64,000 nt of DNA from Stentor coeruleus (GCA_001970955.1 MPUH01000051.1:1-64000), one strand, 5' to 3'. Positions 31,401-42,483 are shown, counted from the stretch's first letter. Translations and numbers: made by a program. The notes: generated from the sequence alone by a model not told the origin.

Positions 31401-33008
31401 TCTAATTTCTGGGAAAGTTCGTTGTTTTTTTCTAACCTTTCTCGGCTTTCTTCTTGCAATTTTTTAACTTCTAATATAAGTTCATCATTTTTTTTGGATA
31501 AATCTTTGATATTGTCTTCATATTTTGTATTCACAGTATTCAAAGCTTTTATCAGCTCACTAAGTTTATTTATTTCCTTATCCAGTAAATCTTTTTCACT
31601 AGCAAAGTTAGCTTTTTCTTTAGATAAAATACTTATTTCTTGTGTTAAATTCTTGTTTTCATCACTGCCAGACCTAATTTCTTCATTTAAAGCATCGCAT
31701 TTGTCTTTAAGGAGCTGCTCGATTTCTCCAGTTTTCGTTATAAGACCTTTAGAGTTTTCCAATTCAGCTTTTAAGGATATTATCACTTCTTCATTACTTT
31801 TAATTTTTTCCTCAAGTATCTTATTTCCTCTTATAAAACTGTCTAATTCTTCCTTTGTCTTCTGAACCTTATCACAATTAATCCTATTTTCACAAGCAGC
31901 ATTAGCATATTTTTCTTCCAAGCCTCTTATTTCTATCATCATCTGATCTATCTTATCACCCAATCTCTCATTTTCCTCAACAATTTCTTCAAATTTTCTA
32001 CTACCCAAACTTCCATTTCCTACATTCTTATCTTTATCATATATTTCCATAAGTTTATCTTTAAGTTTTTTCGATATTTTCCCCAACCTCATGGATTCCT
32101 CATCTAAATTCTGAGCCCTTTCCATTACCCCAGAAAACTTTTTTTCGCACATTTTCAGCGATTCTTCTACTTTTCTTTGTAAATTTTGTTTAATTTTATC
32201 TAAATCATCACAATTTTGGCTTTGATTATGGATTTTAGCTTTTTCCATATCATCAATTTTTAAAGATTTCTGTTGTATTAGGTTTTCAAGTTGCTTTTTA
32301 TCTTTTTGTAAGGTAGAAATGTGGTCCTCATGAGCTTTTTTAGTCTGTTCCAATGAAGAAATTATGTTCAAAAGCTCAGAATCATTATTTTGTTGAGCGA
32401 CATGTCTTGAAAGCTGAGCTATTTCTTGTTTTTTATTGAAATTATCAACTTTTAGTAGCTGATTTTGGTCTTCAACCGCATTAAGAGCTTGTTTTAGTTC
32501 ATCAATATGGCCAATCAACGTAGAATTATCTCGGTTTTTTTCTTTACAAGCTTCGCAGGCCGGGTTTTCTTGCCCAAAATCCTCATCTTTTCCTATTTTC
32601 TTTTTAAGTAAGTTTATATATTCTTGTAAATAATTGATTTCGCTTTCGTAAGATGTTTTATTTTTCTCGACCACTAACTCTAAATTCTTAACTTTGTCAA
32701 AACACTGCTTTCGGAATTCATAAACATCATTTATTTCTGTTGAGAACTCTGGTTTTTTTGCTAAAAAGTTTGGACTGAGGATCCTACTGTTAGGTTTAAG
32801 TCCTTGTTGACTTCTTGACATATAGGGCTGATTTGAAAATTCAAAACTTTTTTCTGATTCTGGTTTCTCGTAACGAGCTTTTGGAGATTTTGAGTCATTA
32901 AAGTTTANCTGATTCTGGTTTCTCGTAACGAGCTTTTGGAGATTTTGAGTCATTAAAGTTTATATTTTTCGGGGAATAACCCTGTCTTATATTCTGTGGG
33001 CCGTTCAT
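28478..33008 (-). CDS. giant coiled-coil protein
   Basis: Almost the whole 1,491-residue product is heptad coiled coil rich in Glu, Lys, Leu and Asn, after a Ser/Pro/Arg-rich head with YEKPESEKSFEFSNQPYMS. The true start is the ATG at 33008 (MNGPQNIRQGYSPKNINF), hidden because an N joint at 32908 duplicates 54 bases; collapsing 55 bases keeps the frame open. An internal repeat of about 39 residues occurs twice around 30090-30300 (units centred on EKKSLELQM and GKKTLDLHM). A 12-base microrepeat near 30765-30815 encodes LQNMLQNMLQNILQN. It resembles golgin or centrosomal scaffolds in general form only; the family is not identified. Confidence 0.88.
32854..32962. repeat. direct repeat around N at 32908
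   Basis: Identical 54-base copies at 32854-32907 and 32909-32962, within the 5' end of the giant coiled-coil gene. Confidence 0.93.
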
Positions 33009-33203
33009 TTAATTATAATAACTATAACTTTGGACATAAAATCTGATAATATCACTTATCTAATAACTATTAATTATTATCTTCCTTATCTTCATCATCA
33101 TTTTATCCTCCTTATCTTCTTCATTCAACTATTTTCTTTATCTTCTTCATCTCCACAATCCTCCTGCAAAAAACTATAGCTTAGCCAGGGTCATTTACCA
33201 CAA

Positions 33204-33413
33204 CTAAGCCTTAAATCTGCTTCCAGTAATACTAATACTAACTTTCTGACAAGAATACAGCATAGTCACTCTAATTTTAATCTTTGATACTACTTCTTCA
33301 TACCTAAAGTAACTCGTATCTCCCTTAACTGTATTCTCAACCTGATTTATATCAAAAAAATGTTCATAATACCTCTCATATCCAGCTACCTTCTTCCAAT
33401 AAATAAGATAAAC
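33204..33413 (-). pseudogene. 69-codon coding-like stretch without a start
   Basis: The open frame gives VYLIYWKKVAGYERYYEHFF and ends KVSISITGSRFKA before a TAG. It is bounded upstream by a TGA with no ATG in the first part. Codon content looks protein-coding. It may be the 3' end of the broken adaptin gene just upstream or a separate relic. Confidence 0.35.
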
Positions 33414-33747
33414 TCAAAGTGGCAAAAGTAGCAACACCTATTTACTTGAAACAATAATCTTTATGTTTTCTAATATCTATTTTTTACTTAAAGTCAATAT
33501 TTTGTTATAAAAATACTATTAAGCAATCTTTATTTATCTATTATATCATAGCTTAAATCATAAAATTCAAGTAAATATTTTCAGTCTCTGAGTATATTTT
33601 AGCTGTGGTATTAAGTTATTAATTTTAACTGGAGTAGATTTTTTTAAGAAGGTTAAAGATGGTTTCTATAAAAAACTTGGATTATATGGTAATATTTGTC
33701 AATTATTCATAATGAACATGCTCTTGTGGCAAGGTAGTGTATAAAAT

Positions 33748-34253
33748 CTATTTAATGATTTTCTTGTGTTTTTTAAGGTCTTGATTAATCAGAGTCTTTG
33801 TGAAAATTATGACTTGTGCTGTTATATAGGGCGCTTTAGATTTAAGTAAAGATATCAGGTGTTTTGTACAAGAAATTACAAGGCCAGATTGTTTTTCACA
33901 TATTTTCCCTAGTATGGATATAGCTAAAACTAACATTTTTGAGTTTTCATGCCTAGTGTAATTACATAACTCTTTTAATATATTTGGGTCATTAGGTTCT
34001 AAGGCTACTGCTAAGATTTTGAGTTTTTTTTACTATGATCTCACAGTTTTCATTGTATTTTATAGAAATACTGATAAATTACCCTTAATAACTCAGGAAA
34101 TCCATAATCGGATTCTAGAAGCAGGTTTAATTGTAACATAGCGATTTGGGGTTGATTATATTTAGCTGAGTGATGAAAGTCCTCACATTCTGATATTTTA
34201 TTGAAACATAGTAAGTAAATCTTCTTGCATATATAAAAAATCACTAGCCCCAC
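33748..34253 (-). pseudogene. broken fragment of an AP-complex beta-adaptin gene
   Basis: Three frame segments follow the order of a beta-adaptin N-terminal (HEAT/ARM) domain. The first reads NQPQIAMLQLNLLLES and ELLRVIYQYFYK. The second reads YNENCEIIVKK. The third reads LKILAVALEPNDPNILKEL, then AISILGKICEK and CTKHLISLLKSKAPYI. This parallels FFVKYNDPIYVKLEKL and the ELKEYA / RAIGRCAIK / CVSTLLDLI of AP-1/2 beta. Two single-base extra As, in an A4 and an A8 run, separate the segments. Both ends are missing: no ear domain and no first repeats are seen. It is either a truncated pseudogene or a fragment further damaged by homopolymer read errors. Confidence 0.6.
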
Positions 34254-34761
34254 GTTGTAAAGACAAGGTCAATATGCAAGATCGCAAATGATATTATTAT
34301 TGCTGATATAAAGAAAAATCTCAAAAACCTGAATATTTTTATGCAATAATAGATTTCATGATGCCTGGTGCTGGTCATACCTTACAAACTAATGAGGGCA
34401 AACAATATATTAAGTGTTTTCATATAAAAAATATAAAAGAGTGTTTTAAAAAGGCCTATTATTGGTCCCTGCATAACTTGTAGCGATGCTCAAACCTAAC
34501 CCTTTATAGCCTTACTCAAGTCAAAACTTTTTTTTCATATAAAATTCATCGACTATGATCTCAGAATATGAATCTAAACATCGTCTTGAGGTTATTTCCA
34601 ATAGAAAGACTCTTTTTTTCCTTTAAATATCATTTAAATCAATTCTTTAATTTTGAACTTTGTGAATATTATTTTATAGTCAAAAATAAACTAGATATTA
34701 TTAATTTTTCTCATATTCCTGTGCATAATTATACTCTTTATTTAAAAAAAAATGATAAAGA

Positions 34762-37071
34762 TTAGTTAGAATATTTTACATTAGCTAGTTTTTTTAAATT
34801 TGGCAAAGGTTTATTATGCCAGAGTCGAGATGTTGAAGGAATATCATCTGAATTTTTTGTTTTTGTGTGAAAATAGAATGATTTGGTTAGGGTATTACGG
34901 ATGGAGTTACTAGGGGATGTGAGTTTACCATCTTCAGGTTTAGAGGTTTGAGTCGCTTGGTCTCTGACTTTTTTTCCATTGGCATTGATGTAGACTTGTG
35001 TTGTTGATCTTGATAATGTGCTTGGATTTCTTGAATGTCTTGGCTTACCTGAGCATGCATGACCTAAAGCCAGATACTCGCCACAAAGGTTGCATTTACC
35101 TTTTCTTGGTGCAGATAAAGCTTTTTTTATATGGTTTTGATATGTTGATATAGGTCGTGATTTATTAAGGTCTTGCAATTGTTTTTTTCTTGACTCAAGG
35201 ATTTTCATTGTTGAAGAAAATTTAATAATTGCTTCAAGTTCTATAGCTTCAAGGTTATCATCTGATGGGTTTGAGTCACTACCTGATGATTCATCGTCAA
35301 GGTCAATAAGAAGGTTTTTATTAGATAAAAGTTCTTGGAGAATTTTGTTTTTGCTTATAATCTGGTCGTTTCTGTCAAATGATAAATCAATTGGGAGTTT
35401 TGGGCTTATAGGTATAGGCTTGATTGGTATATCGTAATTGTTATAAATAAGTAATGAAAGGGCAACTTGTCTACCCATTTCTTTAAGATCTGTTGTTGTG
35501 TAATGCTTATCTTTATATTCACCCTATATAATCCTTACATAATCTCCTCCGAAAAAAGATGCTTCTAATGTATAAATAAGGGGAATTTTAGTTTCTTTAA
35601 ATAAAGAGATTCTCATTGTCGCTTCTTTGGACTTCTGCATTTTAAAACTGCATGAAGGGTAGTGGAAGTATTTTGAGATTTTTGATATAATAAAAGGAAT
35701 TGCACGAGTTAGTTCAGGTTCTTCAGGAACATTACATCCATACATAAATATGTTTTTTTTCTTAGAATGACCATGGAAATCACATATAAACTCTATATTG
35801 CGCTCTTTAAGAAAATTTCTCACTAGCTTTTTACCTGCATAAACTGTTGGATGAAGGACCTTTGATGGAGATTTCCAAGTTCGGTTCAAGTCACAACCTG
35901 CTAAACCACAGCGATAATTACCGAAAAACACTCCATCTGGATTCATCATTGGGACGATTTTGAAGACGTATTTTTCTCTTAATGCCCTTGCTTCATTGCT
36001 ATTAGAAATCAAAAATTCAATCAACCCTTTAATCATCCAAGACCCCACAGTTTCTCCAGGATGAACCCTAGAAGTCAATACAACCCCTTTTCTCTTTTTA
36101 ATATCTTCAACTACTCCAGGCGCAGTTACTGTTAACATCTCGCATTTTTTCTCAGCAACTGTCAAGCATAAAGTTTTCCTTTCAACAATATCTGGATGTG
36201 CATTTTCCCATATATCAATATCCTTAAGCATTTCTGTATATGTATAAGGAAAGCAATAAGCAAAAAACACAGAATCATTATTATAAGCAAAATCATAAGT
36301 AAAAGTCAACGTATAAAAACTGTCTCCTTTAGGTGTTCTTATAATATTATTAGCAAAATAACTGATTTCTGTACCATCTCGATGCCAAGCAATGTTAGAG
36401 TTTTTATATTTCTTATTAGAATAGATGAGAACTTTCATTCCATAGTTGAAAAGCGAGTCTTTTTTTGTGAAGTTTAGAATGTTGAATTTTATAGAGATTT
36501 TTTCTAGGTTTAAGACTTGAAAGTAAAACCATTGGGTATGACCTTTGGTGTTTATGTCGTTTTGCATGAGTAAATCGTATTCGGTGTCAGACTTTTTTAT
36601 AGCCAAGCCAAGATTCCCTGATTCAAAACGGCTTTCAAACTGCAGAGAGCCTGTTTTGTTTTCTGTGAGCTTTTTTTTATCAAATCGGGGTAAGGTTGTT
36701 AGATTGTCTAATTTAACTTTTTTGGTTAGGGAAGATACACTTTTATCAGTAGGATCTCTTGAATACACGATATTACCTCCTTCACAATATGCAGCAAGAT
36801 TAGCATTAGGATCAGGATTACACAAAACCAATGAAGCACTTAAATTCAAAAGTTTTTTTTTCTTTTCTTCAAAAGCTAATATTAAAGATTCTCTTTTATC
36901 ATTAAGCCTAAGCTCGAAGTTTTTTGGCTCTTCCTTATATTTGTTTTTTGGGACCAAAGGCATAGGCGGGGGGATGTGCTTGTAAAGTTCATTTAAATCT
37001 GGTTTTTCGCTTGTAGTAAACATAGATGGGCTTTCTGGCTCTAGAAAAATAGCACTATCATCACTGTTCAT
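34762..37071 (-). CDS. cytosolic carboxypeptidase (CCP/AGBL family, M14), with a 15-base intron
   Basis: CCPs are zinc peptidases that trim glutamate chains or C-terminal residues of tubulin, shaping axonemal microtubules. The spliced product has 764 residues. The N-terminal beta domain (LQFESRFESGNLGLA, then GHTQWFYFQVLN) is typical of CCPs. Zinc ligands are seen in RVHPGE (near residue 337) and DFHGH (near 432), with MNPDGV and CDLNR substrate-binding motifs and the catalytic Glu in YTLEASFFG near 500. Removing gtaaggattatatag at 35524-35538 joins FFGGDY to GEYKDKHYTTTDLKEMGRQV, the normal end of the catalytic domain. The tail is Ser/Lys-rich with a CNLCGEYLALGHAC cysteine motif. AGBL2/3-like subtype is likely but not proven. 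Confidence 0.94.
35524..35538 (-). other. 15-base intron of the carboxypeptidase gene
   Basis: Transcribed-strand sequence gtaaggattatatag ends in the in-frame TAG that would otherwise cut the protein at residue 515. Confidence 0.95.
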
Positions 37072-37682
37072 AGTTATAAAAATTAATATTTGTTAGAAAA
37101 TCAACTTTTTGTTCCATTTCTATATGAAAAAAATAAGAAAGTCTGTGGAAAATGATTTTGTAATGATATTATAAGGAAAATGTATTAGAAAAACAGAATT
37201 TTGGTAGGAAGATGTATAGATTAATTTTTTAAGATAGTTTTTTTTGTAAGAAAGTAATGGTTTTTTTGTGATTTTGATGTGGTCATAAAGATAATTGCTG
37301 TAGTGAAAAAGTTTTTAAAGATAAGGCTATGGCTTTTTTAAATGGATTAGATGAAAAAAGAAAAGTGAGCTCAAAATATATAGAAAAAATAGAGAAGAAG
37401 AATACGAGGAGTAAAAAAAACCGAGAGCAGACAAATCAATAAAAATCAGGTAATAACCTGTGGTAATTTTTCTTAATACAATCATTAAATGATTTATGCA
37501 GAAAGTTATAGCTTTGACCAGATTTCATAACACAAAAGTTTCTATTTACATTAATAATTATCCTTAAATTTTAAAGATATATTTATTTTATAATTCGAGC
37601 AAATAAATCTAGAATTTGCCGGTTTAAGATATAATAAATAGCATTTGAAATATCACAATTATCAAACGAATTGTAATTAGGC

Positions 37683-38160
37683 ATGTCTAGCTTTGATTAT
37701 CTAAGCAAATCTGTATTAGAAGAAAATGAATATGCGCAGTATCTTATAGAAAAAGTGTATTTATCATTGATATGCGCTGTCCTAACTGACAGAAAAAAAT
37801 TAAGTTGTTCGAGAATATTTTAAATTTTAAGTGCCCATCAAAATATTGACAAAAATATGTGACGATTAGAAAGGACATTGTTTTTGAAAATTAAATTTGG
37901 AATGCCAAAAAATAACCCTAATTACTTACTGTTGGCTTAATGAAATCAAAATAAACTTTAAAAATAGTAGATGCTCATATAAAACAGCAAGAAGATGTTT
38001 TCGTATTTTCGTAACAAAATAAAAGAATATTTAGACAAAAATAATATGATAATAAGTGATGAAGGAATTATTGTTGAGGCGAATAAGAGTAAATTTTGTA
38101 AGAATAAGTATCATAGAGATCATCTAGTCAAAAGGGTTTTGATACTCTTAAACTGTAAAT
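37683..38160 (+). mobile_element. decayed Merlin / ISXO2-like DNA transposon (DDE transposase fragments)
   Basis: Three fragments appear in the order of an IS1595/Merlin transposase. An N-terminal piece starts at the ATG at 37683: FDYLSKSVLEENEYAQYLIE, resembling the lead-in to the zinc-binding region. A middle piece near 37862 reads RLERTLFLKIKFGMPKN, like the conserved gT-F-x-x-sK-l segment. The third, from the ATG at 37996, reaches IIVEANKSKFCKNKYHRDHL, parallel to the first catalytic block VEIDESKFGKRKYHRGH. The catalytic Asp after VEI is Asn-like here (VEANKS), and fragments lie in different frames with several stops, so the element is dead. Later DDE residues and terminal inverted repeats were not located. 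Confidence 0.55.
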
Positions 38161-38749
38161 ACAACTAAGAAATAAAAAAGAAAAAATTGATAATCTCTTG
38201 ATGGAATTTATATTGTGAGAAAATTATAAAACCATCTCTGGTCAACTTTTTAGAGGTATATTCATAACCTTTCAGAAATAATAACTTTAACTAAAATAAT
38301 ATAGAACTGAAGATTCTATTATTTATTTATGTATATAGAAAAGGATAGGTAATTTAGATATCATTACACTAACACTTTCTAGACGGGTCAGATGTTGTCC
38401 ATTAAAGCTTATTATCAATATCAATAAATTACCAAATCTTTAATTTTCTTATAGTATTTCAAAGGTCCTGATAGTAAAAGATTTTGAAAGTATGCACTAA
38501 AGGAATATGATAACAGAGTCAATTAAAGATAATTTTTTAAGAGGAGTTTTGATGAGGATTATAAGATTATTGAAAGTTTTTTTGGATGGATCAGTCAAGA
38601 CTTAGAGCTATTGTATTTTTTGCTAAAAGATACTATTATAAATTTGTAGAGCTAAATGAGGAAACTATCAAAAGAAGGGTATGATATGTAATAATATGAG
38701 TGTTTAGACTGGAAATTATGTAGAAAATAAAGATTATAGGTTTTGGAGA

Positions 38750-38980
38750 ATGGGTATAATATTTGAAAAAATGCTATATAGAAAGGTGCTAAGTATATAT
38801 TTAGTATTTTTTAGTTTATCAATAAAAGGCATGAATCTTAATGACTCTTTAGTTAGTAAAAACAGAGTTTCTTTTAGTGAAATTATAAATCCTTTAAAAT
38901 TTGTAGAAAATGCAAATAAACAATGTGAAGCCCTTACCAAAAAGTATCTTCAGTTTAAAACAATCCATTTAAAGGTTTAA
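38750..38980 (+). pseudogene. uncertain 76-codon frame
   Basis: The frame begins MGIIFEKMLYRKVLS and is coding-like (NKDYRFWRMG is open just upstream). An interrupted frame at 38563-38620 (IIESFFGWISQDLELLYF) precedes it. No family is recognised; it may belong to the adjacent relic or be a separate dead gene. Confidence 0.3.
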
Positions 38981-39397
38981 TTTATTATAATATTCCTATG
39001 AAAATACACAACCAAAACTATCTAATTTTATTTTTAAGTAAATATCAATACTTTGCATAGACTATAAGTAAATACTCGATATTTCGCAAATATTACAATA
39101 GAATCTCTAATATCATTTATTAATTATAAGATAGCACAACCCTATATACATTTTTACTAGTTTTTCATACAAAATACAAAAACTGTCAGCTTCCATAACT
39201 ATTTTTATGCAAAACTCATATTCCCAATTCTGCACACAATCCCAGCATATCAAAATTCACATATAATAATTCATAACCTCATATAAACCCTAATAAAAGT
39301 ATCTAATTCTATATAACTACATATAAACAAATTTTAATTTTCCATCATTTTAACCAATACCCCTGCTATGCTTTAAGTAATTAATAGCCATAAAGAT

Positions 39398-40597
39398 ATG
39401 AGCAAATACAATCTCGACCTAAACAAAGTTGAAATCCTTCTCAATACTCTTTATCAAGAATTATCCCTTCCATATAAAATCATCAAGGCTTGNTCAAGAA
39501 TTATCCCTTCCATATAAAATCATCAAGGCTTGTAGTACATCAACAGAGTCTCAAGATGAAGAATTATCTTTAGCAATAGATCATATAACCCTACTTGAGC
39601 AAAAAATGACTTCACTTGTTGGTGTTTCAAAATTACTATTAACTTACAATCAATCATGNGTAGTACATCAACAGAGTCTCAAGATGAAGAATTATCTTTA
39701 GCAATAGATCATATAACCCTACTAGAGCAAAAAATGACTTCACTTGTTGGTGTTTCAAAATTACTATTAACTTACAATCAATCATATACAAAAAAAACAG
39801 AAAAAAATCTGACTGAAGGCCAGACAACTGATGCTATATTAGAATCAACAAAGAATCCTGATGATAAAACAGAAGATAAGACTGAAGAAGAAAAGAAACA
39901 GAAAAATATGATGTTAAATAGTAAAGAAAAAAGCATCCAAACAGAAATTCAGGAGGAGAAAAATCATGTAAATGAAGAAAATCATATTTGTATACAGTGT
40001 GCTGAACATATGAAACTAATTGAAAAACTTGAAACTGAACTTTCAGGACTAAAAACTTGTAAACCTGATGAGAAAAATTTGGATTTGGTTGATAATAATG
40101 AAAATACATCTTGGGATGTGATTATAGAAAATAAAGAACCGAAAAAAGAAAATGATGAGACTAAAGTGCAGGAAATAGAAAAAAAAGGCTTTGCTGATGA
40201 GAAAATCGCTGAGCTTGAGAAACAAATCAAAGAACTTAATGATAAGAAAGATTTATTAGAGATAAGTATAAATGATTATGAAAATGAAGTCAAAGCTTTA
40301 CAACAAGTGATCCACCATTTAATGTGTGAAAAAGACACTAACGAATCCTCAGCTGCAAGTCTTAAAAAAGAAAACTCCAAGTTTAAAAGTAAAAATCATA
40401 TAGGTCAAATAGAAAAACTAAAAGACAAAATAGAAGAACTTAATGAAGAACTTGATGATGAAAGAGAAAAAAATAACTTCAGCTTTACTGTGGGTTCTAA
40501 ATCAAAATATAGTCTTAGATGTCAGGCTATAACACGTGCAGGGAATCAGTGTAAAAGGAATTCTCAGCCAGGAAGTGATTATTGCTGGCAGCATTAG
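39398..40597 (+). CDS. coiled-coil protein with C-terminal Cys/His zinc motif
   Basis: The ATG at 39398 opens MSKYNLDLNKVEILL. Two N joints (39493 and 39659) duplicate 39 and 126 bases; collapsing them removes 40 and 128 bases and leaves 343 residues in one frame. The middle is Lys/Glu-rich coiled coil with a CIQCAEHMKLIEKLE segment. The last 26 residues, RCQAITRAGNQCKRN and SDYCWQH, form a C-x8-C-x10-C-x2-H arrangement like the short zinc module seen in many phage and eukaryotic proteins (DUF5763 type). Function is unknown. Confidence 0.8.
39454..39532. repeat. direct repeat around N at 39493
   Basis: Identical 39-base copies at 39454-39492 and 39494-39532. Confidence 0.92.
39532..39785. 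repeat. direct repeat around N at 39659
   Basis: 126-base copies at 39532-39657 and 39660-39785 with one mismatch (cttgagc versus ctagagc). Confidence 0.92.
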
Positions 40598-40645
40598 TAT
40601 TATTTAGATATATAATCAAAAGATTTTTTTTTTTTGATGAAGAGA

Positions 40646-41785
40646 TTAGTATGATTGGGAGTATTTTTTGAGGAATTTTACTATGGATATGAACCAAAGT
40701 GATACTGGGAGGAGGAATATTAGGGAAATACTTAGTAAATGGTTTGTAATACGATGAGTTGTGGATTGAAAACAGGTATATGATGGGGATATAGGCTTGT
40801 AAAGATCATTTAGATGAAGTTGATAAGCATCTGATATATTACCATAGGTGTCGATGATTTTCATGGTAATCAACCCGGTTTTTTCAACTTTTATGCTACC
40901 AAAACTCTTGAATTTCCTTCGTGGGATTAGATTGTAAGTGTAAGGGTACCATAAACTGATGAAAATTTCACTAAGTGGTCCATAGTTATTCTGTATAGAA
41001 TGAGTAAGCCCACTACTTGTAAATTCAAATACTCTCCACCCATTACATGTAACTTCTAATATCTCAGAATAATGCACATCACCACTAACTAAAATACTAT
41101 TCGGATATTTTTCAAGCATCTTTAACATCCTCTTCCTACTTTTTTCATGCCACACTTCTGTAATACTAATTCTATCTTCAACATTAATTTGTATCCCATT
41201 CATAATCAAAAACAAATCTGCTTTTTTTTCCATTTCCTCTTCAAGCCATAACCATTGCACATCTCCCAAAGTATCTCCATCCTTTCCTGGAGGATCTAAA
41301 TAAGTCCTATCATCAAGTAAAATAACTTTTACAAGCAAATCACCTGAAAAAAAATCATAACTCGCATAAATCCCTTCACGTTTATACCTTTCACTATCTT
41401 CAGGCTCATCTAAAAACTCTAGAAACAGTTTTTTTGATAAACTTTTATATTGGAAAAACCTATCTTCATTGTTTTTACCATAGTCATGATCGTCCCATAC
41501 ACCTAAAATTTTAGTTTTTTGTCTGAGTTCTTTGTAGCCTTCAGCGTTTTTGATTTTCATATACTTTTCACGCCAAATATCTTCAGATGGTACTCGGAAA
41601 TATAATGGGCAATTTGTATGATCAGCGTATATAATGTCTCCAAGCCAAATAAAAGCTTCTGGGTTTAAAGATCCGATACTTTTCCAGATTTCAGGGTTTT
41701 CAGCATCGAAAAAACCTGCACAAGAACCGAATGTTAATTCAAGGCTGTGGGAAATATGTAGTAAACATTGTAGTAAAAGAATCAT
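40646..41785 (-). CDS. PhoD-like metallophosphatase, secreted or membrane-anchored
   Basis: A 379-residue member of the PhoD-like (alkaline phosphatase D) fold. The first 15 residues (MILLLQCLLHISHSL) look like a signal peptide. Metal-binding motifs are visible in order: FGSCAG, IWLGDIIYAD, GVWDDHDYG, and later LVSGDVHYSEI. A hydrophobic helix near the end (LLSISLIFLLPVSLWFIS) with a short basic tail suggests type I membrane anchoring. The substrate is unknown. The stop is 48 bases from that of the preceding gene on the other strand. Its 5' end is partly duplicated by an N joint at 41831. Confidence 0.9.
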   Translation of the reverse strand: MILLLQCLLHISHSLELTFGSCAGFFDAENPEIWKSIGSLNPEAFIWLGDIIYADHTNCPLYFRVPSEDIWREKYMKIKNAEGYKELRQKTKILGVWDDHDYGKNNEDRFFQYKSLSKKLFLEFLDEPEDSERYKREGIYASYDFFSGDLLVKVILLDDRTYLDPPGKDGDTLGDVQWLWLEEEMEKKADLFLIMNGIQINVEDRISITEVWHEKSRKRMLKMLEKYPNSILVSGDVHYSEILEVTCNGWRVFEFTSSGLTHSIQNNYGPLSEIFISLWYPYTYNLIPRRKFKSFGSIKVEKTGLITMKIIDTYGNISDAYQLHLNDLYKPISPSYTCFQSTTHRITNHLLSISLIFLLPVSLWFISIVKFLKKYSQSY

Positions 41786-41894
41786 TTTTAGATATTTTTA
41801 TATAAGTTTATATTTTGTTTAGTAGATATTNGAAATATGTAGTAAACATTGTAGTAAAAGAATCATTTTTAGATATTTTTATATAAGTTTATAT
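41751..41894. repeat. direct repeat around N at 41831
   Basis: Identical 63-base copies at 41751-41813 and 41832-41894, carrying the first codons of the PhoD-like gene. The right copy runs into the start of the next gene, so the real distance between the two genes is not known. Confidence 0.92.
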
Positions 41895-42156
41895 GGGGAA
41901 AATATACTATGAACAACACAAAAACTTCAAGGTATGCCTTAAAAAACTAGGATTCACAAGGAAAAATAAAATAAACGCAAGACTTGCCTCAGTTATACTC
42001 ACTCTCAAAAAAAGAAACTTTAAAGAACTACTGGGAAAAGTCAACGAGCAAATTATTAAAGACGACGAGTGGTACACCATCCCGAATCAGCTGAAAGAAA
42101 GAGGTCACAGGACTCTCAAACCTGGACCGGACGAGGTTATAACCCCGCCAACTTAA
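41893..42156 (+). CDS. small basic protein with a decayed neighbour copy
   Basis: The 87-residue product, MGKIYYEQHKNFKVCLKKLG at its start, is not recognised. Its end (IIKDDEWYTIPNQLKERGHR) is matched by a decayed copy 190 bases downstream, which supports a real, duplicated gene. The GC-raised 3' part (42069-42150) also fits coding. The start overlaps the end of an assembly joint and could be wrong. Confidence 0.6.
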   Translation: MGKIYYEQHKNFKVCLKKLGFTRKNKINARLASVILTLKKRNFKELLGKVNEQIIKDDEWYTIPNQLKERGHRTLKPGPDEVITPPT

Positions 42157-42348
42157 CTACCTTCCTCTTAATTCTTAATTTGCTGTTAAAAATCTATAGT
42201 ATTTTCATCGTTAATTACTTGGCATATGCATTTAGCATTTATTACAAAGTTTATCTTTCTATACTTAATATCCAAAAATCTAAAAATCAAAAGTATTATT
42301 CATATAAACAAAACTATCTCTAAGTAATAATAAAAGAAAAAAAACAGT

Positions 42349-42483
42349 AAAGACCTCCTGAACCAAATAAAGAGTCACATAATCAGCGACAATGAATGGT
42401 TTAATATACTGAATCTGCCTAAAGAAAGAGATCGTAGGACAAATAAACCTCGATCGGACAAGGTTTAAACCATGCCACCTTAA
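42349..42483 (+). pseudogene. decayed copy of the preceding small gene
   Basis: Reads DLLNQIKSHIISDNEWFNIL and NLPKERDRRTNKPRSDKV then a TAA. It aligns with ELLGKVNEQIIKDDEWYTIP and NQLKERGHRTLKPGPDEV of the upstream gene. Only the 3' half is seen; no matching 5' half or start was found. Confidence 0.7.

Larger units (their letters stand above)
33009..34761. other. gene-poor region holding host-gene relics
   Basis: Two coding-like stretches on the minus strand are listed separately (33204-33413 and 33748-34253). The remainder is AT-rich with no recognised feature. Confidence 0.5.
37072..39397. other. long spacer with a decayed transposase and stray frames
   Basis: The plus strand carries the transposase relic at 37683-38160 and an uncertain frame at 38750-38980. 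Between them, frames are short and interrupted. No further feature is recognised. Confidence 0.5.

Noticed and set aside
28827-31865. Several plus-strand frames opposite the giant coiled-coil gene
   Set aside because: They are Phe/Ser/Leu-rich complements of Glu/Lys-rich coiled-coil codons, a typical shadow effect.
35524-37071. Carboxypeptidase ending at residue 515 and a separate downstream gene
   Set aside because: The stop lies inside a 15-base intron; splicing joins both frames into one known fold.
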